Source of the DNA: Humulus lupulus
Taxonomy: Eukaryota > Streptophyta > Magnoliopsida > Rosales > Cannabaceae
Assembly (NCBI RefSeq): GCF_963169125.1
Contig: NC_084802.1
Location: 29,827,107 to 29,891,106 of the forward strand
Direction: 5' to 3'
Length of the DNA stretch: 64,000 nt
Below are positions 56,901 to 64,000 of the stretch, one piece after another; position 1 is the first letter of the stretch; the number at the start of each line of letters is the position of its first letter. A program made the position numbers and the translations under genes. Below the pieces are notes generated by a model, which was not told the DNA's origin, did not search any database, and was given only the letters and a program-made list of their open reading frames with translations.

Positions 56901-58433
56901 TGTCTGGGGTCCTTCTATCTCAACAATCGAGAATCCGACCTCGCTGCGTTCTATCAACAAAAGTACCGTCTTATCAGTCAGACTTTTCCCCTTTTTCTTG
57001 GCAATCCAAAAGCCACAACACTATCCGGGGTTCTTTCAACTTGATTATCACGAATCTATCTTTGCTAATTCCATCAAAGGAAGCACCGCCCTTGCGGCTC
57101 TAGCACTCATGCTCTATACATCAACCATCAGTTCCTCAAACAATATGGCCCTCTCCGCCATCCACATGCAGACAAAAACTCTTTCCTCAAAGCAGCCCAA
57201 ATGCCTTAGACTATTCCAGATCTCATGTCCTTAAATGGGTCGCCACCAATTCCAGATACATCCATCTGTATAAATTTTCGAAATGAACTATCCAATTCAC
57301 CAAACCCATTGATCTACGCTGTCGTTACCCCTAACAGTCCAAACCAGACTTAAACATTTGCCCGCCTCCACGGTTCTAATCATGTCCTTAAGATCTCTCC
57401 TAACCATTCATCATCTAGGTTCTTTCTAACCGATTAAGCGAGTACCTCAGCCCGAGTACCAAATCCAGGCATCCCTCTGCCTCAACATTTAACATAACCC
57501 TCTAATCAGGATCTCTCATCCTCTTAACCATGGGTGGAAATAACTCTGCCCGTCTATTGATAAATCCCTTGACAATCCGAATTCTCCTCAAAACCCGAGG
57601 ATAACACCCTTTAAGCCTTTCATTTAGTACCCTTATCTGACCATACTTCACGGTAAACCAACACTTAAAACCTTACTGTTAAAACATCGGAATCAGCTAT
57701 TTCCCCAGAGAAATCCGCTGTTCACTTATCCCATCTCGACTAACAAACTCCACAGCTTACCCACACACTAGCGACCCTCTGTTGCTGCTTCCAGGGATAA
57801 CTGGAGATCTAAACTCCAACCTATATCTAAAAACCCCTCTGCAAACACAATATCAGGTCCCCAAACCCTTCTAGGAACCAACAACACAATTTCACCTGTC
57901 AAAACTGACCCAACACCTGAACTCTGGGGTTCCTACTCTGAACCAAACCACCACTAGGTCCAAATATCCACAGGTATAATGCACACACAAGCATATACTA
58001 GGTCAAGTCCACAATGATATACATTTAGCTTACCAAATTTCTATCACCACTAAGTGTATCCACACTCATCATGCTTCATACAAGCCAGTAAACAGATATA
58101 ACATATGAATTTAATTCAGAAAACTAACCACATACGCTCAATATGCGAACCATTATGCCAATTTTCATCCACATGCATAATAATGTTATTCAGCACACAT
58201 TGATCTCAACATGCAACAGTCAAGGGCCAGGCCCTATCAGTATCTCATGCATATGTCATCTCATTCCTCATGCTCCATATAAATAAGCAGGCAAACAGGG
58301 CATTCAAACATATATTCAAACATGTCAATCATTCATACCAACCAACCCTGAGTCGAGCTTGTCACTGACAGCGAGCGTACATGTTCGGTCGATCTCCAGA
58401 ACCAATAAACCTTGGCTCGCTCTGATACCAAGT
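53987..58433 (-). other. Interior of T3, no long coding frame
   Basis: Starting from the 3' LTR side, the minus strand has the polypurine tract GAGGAGGGGATAGT (53987-54000) and AAATTTCGAGGACGAAATTT (about 54003-54022). At the other end is the primer binding site. Between them I found no frame above about 80 codons on the sense strand and could not place any gag or pol motif securely. The sequence is C/T-rich on the plus strand. A plus-strand frame at 56717-57103 is a shadow. Confidence 0.75.
58417..58431 (-). other. Primer binding site of T3 (initiator tRNA-Met)
   Basis: The minus strand reads TTGGTATCAGAGCGAGCC, three bases inside the 5' LTR end (CGTTACA). It is an intact tRNA-Met-type site. 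Confidence 0.93.
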
Positions 58434-60674
58434 TGTAACGCCCTACTTCCTTAGAGCCGTTACTAAGTGAGTTTTTAAGACAAAACAGTGTGCAATGAAC
58501 TCGCTAACCGAGGTTTTTGAAACAAAAGTGTGACTAATTAAAAGTTAAGGCTGTAATCTTTGAAAATGCATCGTTTCATCAAAACTTCTATTATTAAACA
58601 GTTGGGATCCCAAAATAAGGTTTGAAAACTAATTACATCTTGAAATAAGGTTACAGTTTGAGAAATTATAAAATTATAGATTATTACAGCCATTTTCGAA
58701 TAAACCCCCAACCAAAGCAGTCGGGCAGGCCAAACATGTACACGTCGCTTCACGCTCTCCGTACTCATGGTTGGTTGACTCAGTCATTTCCCTTACCTGC
58801 AACACAGAGCACCCGTGAGCCGAAGCCCAGCAAGAAAACTCATGCAGGACATAACATATGCAATGTATACAGTTTATCATAACAGATAATCCACAATAAA
58901 CAAGTCAATCATTAGACTAAGCAAACACGGCCAAGCCGCCCCAGAGCCTTACCGAAGCCTGGGGTATCGGTTCTCACCGCGAGGATAACTCATGTATCCC
59001 TTGGGTCCCACCCTGAATATAGCATCCCATGTGCTAGGTGTTACTTTCGGCCCACGGCCGCCCCGGCTTACGCCGTACTCGGCCCACAGCCGCCCCGGCC
59101 TACGCCGTACTCGGCCCACGGCCGCTCATTTCATCATAATCACACATATAGTACATTCGAAATAATCATTCACACACATCATGATTCATTTAAGTTTAAA
59201 CATTTGCACATAACACAATCTGGGGCCATGCCCTAACCTCGGGTGTTATAGTTTTCTTACCTGCATTCCGAGCCTCCTGATGCACTAGAGCCACGAGCAC
59301 GGTCCTCAAGCACGAGCCTCACCAACAACCTAGTCACAACACACAAGAAACATCCCTCAATACTAATCAACCCAAAACCACTTCCCGGGACCAATCCCGC
59401 ACTCTCGGGACCTCTAAAACCTTAAAACAACATCCCGGAGACATCCCCCGAAGCCCCGGAGCAAAGGCCTAAAATTGCCTAAAAATGCCATCCTGAAATT
59501 TGCCTTGTGTCGCGGCACAACTTTCTTGTGCCGCGGCACCCAGAAACCAGAGGCTCCCCGCCGCGGCAAGCAAAACCCGTGCCGCGGCACGCCCTCGCAG
59601 ACCCAGAATTCTGGGTTTTTCCTTCGCGTTTTCCCGAGCTTCAACCTCTCCAAATCGTCCTAAACCAATACCTAAACCCCAAAACTCAAATCCAAACTTC
59701 ATATGAACATTCTATCAACCTACAAACACTAGAATCAAGATCCAAAACACACTCATACCCAAAATTCAACCCTTGATTTCTAACTTCAGAAAAACTCAAA
59801 CCAAGGCATGAAACTAACTCAAGCTTTAGATCCACAACTCAAAACAGAAATCAAACTTAAATATGCACAAGATCCTTACCTCAAATGGAGAATCCACTCA
59901 AAAGCTCCCTAGATCCTCCTCCCAAGTTCCCACTTCAGCCCTTCACCCTTCTTCTTCTTTTCTCTTCACTTGCCCTAGCTCTTCTTTCTCCCCCTCTTTC
60001 TTCTCTTCAATTTCTATCAATGCCACAAGTGACCCCAAATGCCCAAACCGTACCCCCTTAGATCACAGCTGAAATTTTCATAATCCCCTTGCCAAAAGAC
60101 CAAATTACCCCTTCCTATTAATCTTTCCAATCTAAACCTTCAAGGGCACTTAAGTCATTACTCTTCTATTTCATTTCTACCATTTTCTTTCTAAAACTTG
60201 TTACTCACAGCAGTAACTAATGGTTACCCAGGTTACTAAATCTCCAATAACCATTACCCACTAAATCTCAACTTAACCATAAAATTCCCGAGGTACCCCT
60301 AGGCTCCTCCCGAGCCGGGTATAGAAATCCCGTTGTGACTCTTGAGTTAACGAGCTCTCTAGAACCGTCTTGGCACGTGCATCACAATAATACAACCACA
60401 CCCACGTGGTACAATTCACAGAATACAGTTATCACATATCAATACAGTTATGCCCAACATGGCCAAAATTACAATTATGCCCTTCTAACACGATCCGGGC
60501 CTACATGCATACTAGTAAACATAGCCATGCATCTCAGTAAAACAAATAGCCAAATAACATGCTTTAAATCATAATCATGCATTTAATTCATAAAATCACA
60601 CATAAATCCCAACCTGCCCTCCTGGCACACTAATCAAGGCCCTTAAGCCTTATTAGCGAATTTGGGTCGTTACA
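58434..60674 (-). repeat. 5' LTR of T3
   Basis: 2241 bp, identical in length to the 3' LTR and nearly identical in sequence. It is followed by CTATT. Confidence 0.95.
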
Positions 60675-61071
60675 CTATTCTTCCAGTAGAAATGAAAGTC
60701 AACTCCTTCCATATACAAGCATACAATGACCAGGCTAACCACGCAACATTGGCTGAAAATTTGGACCTATTGGAGGCGAGAAGAGAAAGGGCACAACTGA
60801 GCTTGGCAACGTACCAGGCTGCCAGCAACGGGCTGCAAGATACTATAACTCAAGAGTGCGAGAGAGGACGTTCAGGGTCGGAGATCTCGTGTTAAGGAAA
60901 GTTTTGCCAAACACTCATGACCCGGGTGTGGGTGTACTAGGGGCGAACTGGGAAGGGCCCTACCAAGTTGCCCAGGTGGTGCCCCCTAACACCTACAAGC
61001 TGGCACGTTTGGATGATACCATGGTACCTAGAGCGTGGAACGCAGAGCACCTAAAAAAATATTATCAGTAA
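60675..61071 (+). pseudogene. Tat-C integrase C-terminal part
   Basis: Continues the integrase interrupted by T3: LPVEMKVNSFHIQAYND joins directly to ...YGCEAI across one CTATT. One frame change near 60850-60860 leads into RTFRVGDLVLRK. The C-terminal domain follows (NWEGPYQVAQVV) and ends WNAEHLKKYYQ with TAA at 61069-61071, at the same point as the Tat-A and Tat-B integrases. Confidence 0.9.
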
Positions 61072-62070
61072 GACCTCTATGTCTGAGGCAAGAATATTAT
61101 TGCTTTGTCTAAACATGCAAGTTTAAGTGTAATAGCTATGAAGTAGAGGGCTAACTTAGACCCCCTGATATGTAGTAAGAACAAGGTCTCCATAGATAGC
61201 TATGTACTCTACTCATTTCTAATTAATATGTTTTTCTAATGAATATGTAGTAATAACTCTCGTATATGAGCAAAATAATCACACTATCTAACATTCATTT
61301 CCAATAATTATCAAAGTGCATGAGCAAAATGATCAAAGTGTCCAACGAGATAAATCTCGCCAACCACTTGGGGGCAGAGTATACAGCCAAAAAGGGTCCT
61401 AAAAGAGACCCTTACAAAAAAAGGAGAAGTAAGGAAGAAAACCTTGCAAGGCATCTATTGAGTTCACGAGGAGTAGCTACCCTTATGAACATCGAGAGGG
61501 TCAAAAGGTCCTACAGGAAGAGCCTCCTAATAAAGGTTGATACCTCCACGGGAGGAAAGGCCTCAAGAAGAGCATCCACCAATAAGCCTAGAGCGGCCAC
61601 CAAGCCGTCTAGCCAAAAAAGGGTCCTAAAAGAGACCCTTGCAAAAATAGTACTATGCATAATGACGAGAAGGACACTTCTTGCAAGAAATAACCAGCGC
61701 GCACAAAAATATATAAAAGGATGGCTAGAACCCAAAGGGTCAACATATCCTTACAAATACAATTAAGGTGCACCAAAGAGACCATCACTATTAGTCCAAA
61801 TAAAGTATCAATGAGTTATTAGGAAAAAAAAGAGACCTATCGAACCCATTTGGCTCCTGTATATAGGGGTGGGATCAAATGGACCTCAAGCATAAAGAAG
61901 CAAAAACAAATGATCACATATATATAAGAAAAAAGGAAGGTTGTGATAATATTACAAGATAAAATTGACATCAGCCACAGCAGAACTTATAAAAGTTCCC
62001 AAAAAAAATGAGGTTCAAATGAGCATACAACCAAATCGAATTAAAAGGTAAAAGGTGTAGAAGCAAAATC
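61072..62070. other. Tat-C spacer with a hairpin-bearing direct repeat
   Basis: The phrase GCCAAAAAGGGTCCTAAAAG followed by AGACCCTTRCAAAAA occurs at about 61387 and again at about 61611. Each copy contains AGGGTC with GACCCT as an inverted pair. A Lys/Arg-rich open frame (61320-61766) spans both copies, but its composition and repeats suggest chance. Confidence 0.55.
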
Positions 62071-64000
62071 TCATGGTCTCCCACCACGAGCATTCCACTC
62101 GGCCACCTTGGCAACGGCATGGTCACCAAAGGAGGAGAAATCGAAGCTAGGATTCTGCCTCCACATTCCATAGAGGGTGTGCTCTATGGACTTGTACTCG
62201 ACCTCAGCCAAATTAGCCTCCAGGAGAGTAACCCTCTCCTGCAACATCGCAGCCTTGGCTTCCACTCTCCCCAAATCAGCCTCCAAGAGAGTGACCCACT
62301 CCTGCAACATCGCAGCCTTGGCTTCTGCTCTCCTCTTCTTTTTTGACGATGAAGAGGCCTTCGCCAGCGCTTTCTCCAGCTTAAACTTGGTGTTAGTAAG
62401 ATGTCCCTCGAGCTCTTGAACTTTGACCACTAGATGGTCCCTTTTAGCGTTCGATGAAGAGAGGTCATGTGTCGAGTCTGCAAAAAGAAAAAAATGAGCA
62501 AATAAAGAACCCAAAAAAAAAACCAATGTAAGACGCATGAACTCACCCAGGTTGTGGAGTGCACAAGGGTCTCCCCAAGCTCCGCCATGATAAATTCTTG
62601 AGACCTCTCCACTCGGTCTTAAGAATACCCTCGACGACTCGGGTGTACCTTTGCACGTAAGGGGCTGCCATGCGACCCACCCAGGATGTCCCCTCCAAAT
62701 CAGGGGTGCCCGAGTGAGCAGAAATAGATGACCCACTCACCGAGGGAGGAGGAGGCACAGGAACATCAAAAAAAGGGGGCCTTTAAGGGCCATGATTAGT
62801 GGGAACGTAAGGAAGATTATCATAGTCCTTGGAGAAAGGCACAACGAAGCACCCTGGCATGGTTTGTGGACCGCGGGAATGAGAGGCCATGTCGCAGTCC
62901 GTAGGGACAAAATCAGGGCACCCCCTGGGGGACAGAGATGACCGGGCTAGATGCCTAGATTCTAGGGAAACCTCCCCAGGCACCCATTCCATATCACCCC
63001 CATCCGAGTGAGGCTCGGCTAGAGTCTTCTTCTTCTTTCGCTTGAAAATATGCCACAGCAGGTCGGGCTTCGAAACCCTGGATAAACCATAGCGATTAAG
63101 GTTGGCCACAGTGAAGAGACGGGCGGCCATTTTTATAGCAGGGTCGGCATCGAGAAAGATGTCTACTGGTGCTGCCTCCGACTCAGGAACGTCGGAGGTA
63201 CTGAAGCTCTCTGAACAATTAACTCAGTTATCAATATGAGTATAAGTTCCAAAATAGCAAATTCAATGTAAAAGGAAAAAGCTTGAAGTACTTACTTGGG
63301 GATGAGCGAAAATGTTCACAGACGGAAAAGGGACATTTCACAAAGAAAAAGTCCTGCTTCTAGGAACTCGGGTTAGACACGAAACCCTCTATCAGGGAGA
63401 CCTGAGAATTGGCTTTTTGTAGGAAATAGAAGCCTTTGGACTTAGGGGTGGGCATGAGATTGTACATAAAATGCACCTCTTGGGCCGTAGGAGCACGACC
63501 ATTAAGCTCCACAAATGTCATATATAGGCAGCTTAAAGTCAACCAGCTGTTAGGTGCCAATTGAAGCGGAGCAAGGTCGAAATGGTTGAGGACCATTATG
63601 AAGAACTGGTGTAAGGGAATGGTCCCACCCACCTTCAAGATGTGTTCGCTCATGGCCACGTAGCCTTGGGAGGGGGGGATTATCGGCCCGACACTTGTTG
63701 GAGGGTACGTATAGCTTGTACTCTTTGCCAATGTGATACTTCTTGGATAATTCTAACAACTGATTTTCCAAAACTTTGGACACGATGGTGGACACCAACA
63801 GAGGACCAAAATCTGGCTTCTCGAGAGCCACCTGTCGTTGCATTCTCTTTGACATATCTGCAAAACCCAAGGAAAAAGGTGAGGTCAAAACAAGGCACTT
63901 TACCCTCCATTTTTTCCTTCTTGCGAGAGTTTTGCACCGAGGCATTGAGTGTGGAAGCATCAAACACGGGTGGATTGAAGACAAGGATTGAGGGGAACCA
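62071..64000 (-). pseudogene. Tat-C antisense gene (Transposase_28-like), partial
   Basis: Minus strand, with its 5' end beyond the window. An exon starting near 63853 (MSKRMQRQV) has the Transposase_28-like domain (GGTIPLHQFFIMVLNHFDLA, then PLQLAPNSWLTL). A frameshift sits in a C run at about 63673-63680, and a TAG at 63360-63362 precedes a donor near 63298. The next exon (from about 63213) has the basic patch IFKRKKKKTLAE and a TAA near 62782. The last exon (62477-62071) is a coiled coil containing a 21-residue segment repeated in tandem (EAKAAMLQEWVTLLEADLGR), then LYGMWRQNPSFDFSSFGDH and a normal stop. Exon order and domain order match Tat-A and Tat-B. Confidence 0.78.

Larger units (their letters stand above)
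51746..60674 (-). mobile_element. T3: very young, non-coding Tekay-like element
   Basis: An 8929 bp minus-strand element flanked by CTATT (51741-51745) and CTATT (60675-60679), a perfect target duplication. Removing the element and one CTATT restores the integrase frame of Tat-C. Both LTRs are 2241 bp, and the only difference I noticed is C at 52822 against T at 59510. Although the LTRs are almost identical, the 4.4 kb interior has no long coding frame. It was most likely mobilised by enzymes of a related intact element elsewhere. Confidence 0.94.
50016..64000 (+). mobile_element. Tat-C: third Tat-like element, interrupted by T3
   Basis: Plus-strand RNase H and integrase (50016-51745 and 60675-61071), a spacer (61072-62070), and an opposite-strand gene (62071 to the window end). 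Its 5' part is missing at 50016 and its 3' LTR should lie beyond 64000. T3 is inserted inside the integrase with the duplication CTATT. Confidence 0.85.

Noticed and set aside
56717..57103. 128-codon plus-strand frame in the T3 interior
   Set aside because: It is on the strand opposite to the element's sense, Ser/Leu-rich from C/T-rich DNA, with no domain.
61320..61766. 148-codon Lys/Arg-rich plus-strand frame after Tat-C integrase
   Set aside because: It spans a repeated hairpin phrase, has low complexity and no counterpart in the Tat-A or Tat-B spacers.

Overview
The window is eukaryotic nuclear DNA, almost certainly from a flowering plant and probably a eudicot. It is AT-rich intergenic sequence built of nested and fragmented transposons. 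The plant evidence is specific: Ty3/gypsy chromoviruses primed by initiator tRNA-Met, Tat-lineage Ty3/gypsy elements with a second RNase H, 5S-carrying Cassandra-type LTRs, a CACTA element, and a Mutator-like element with long inverted ends. I found no host protein gene I would defend, no tRNA gene and no bacterial feature. Lineage names (Tekay-like, Tat-like, Cassandra, Athila-like) come from recognised motifs, not from database searches.

Layout. 1-189 is a piece of the LTR of element X. 190-9105 is a complete, decayed Tekay-like chromovirus (T1). 9106-11090 has no gene. 11091-13693 is the 5' part of a Tat-like element (Y). 13694-18815 is the non-autonomous element X. 18816-19188 is a Cassandra-type solo LTR. 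19956-22898 is a MULE-like inverted-repeat element with a solo LTR inside. 22961-23909 is a small CACTA element. 25160-26413 is a broken zf-RVT/RNase H pseudogene. 26515-33152 is a second chromovirus (T2). 33153-46257 is two Tat elements (Tat-A, Tat-B) joined head to head inside their integrase genes. 46258-48650 is a chromovirus gag-pol fragment (T4). 49440-49812 is a second Cassandra-type LTR. 50016-64000 is a third Tat element (Tat-C), interrupted at 51746-60674 by a very young chromovirus (T3) with a perfect CTATT target duplication.

Main observations. (1) Target-site duplications show that 9106-18815 has been inverted. T1 has ATTAC on its left and TATCC on its right; the Cassandra LTR has GTAAT on its left and GGATA on its right. 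Flipping the segment back repairs both duplications and also rejoins the split LTR of X. The two breakpoints carry the inverted 7-mers CGTTACA and TGTAACG. (2) All three Tat elements carry a multi-exon gene on the strand opposite to pol, between integrase and the 3' LTR. Its product has a Transposase_28-like N-terminal domain, basic patches, a coiled coil and a C-terminal motif that I could align by eye in all three copies. (3) LTRs of three different chromovirus families share the same internal plan: a GC-rich palindromic or dyad cluster, then a tandem repeat, then a conserved box containing a splice-donor-like CAG/GTAAG. The sequences of the first two differ between families while their positions are kept. 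(4) In-frame stops in the decayed elements are mostly TAG, as expected if methylated CAG (a CHG site) has deaminated.
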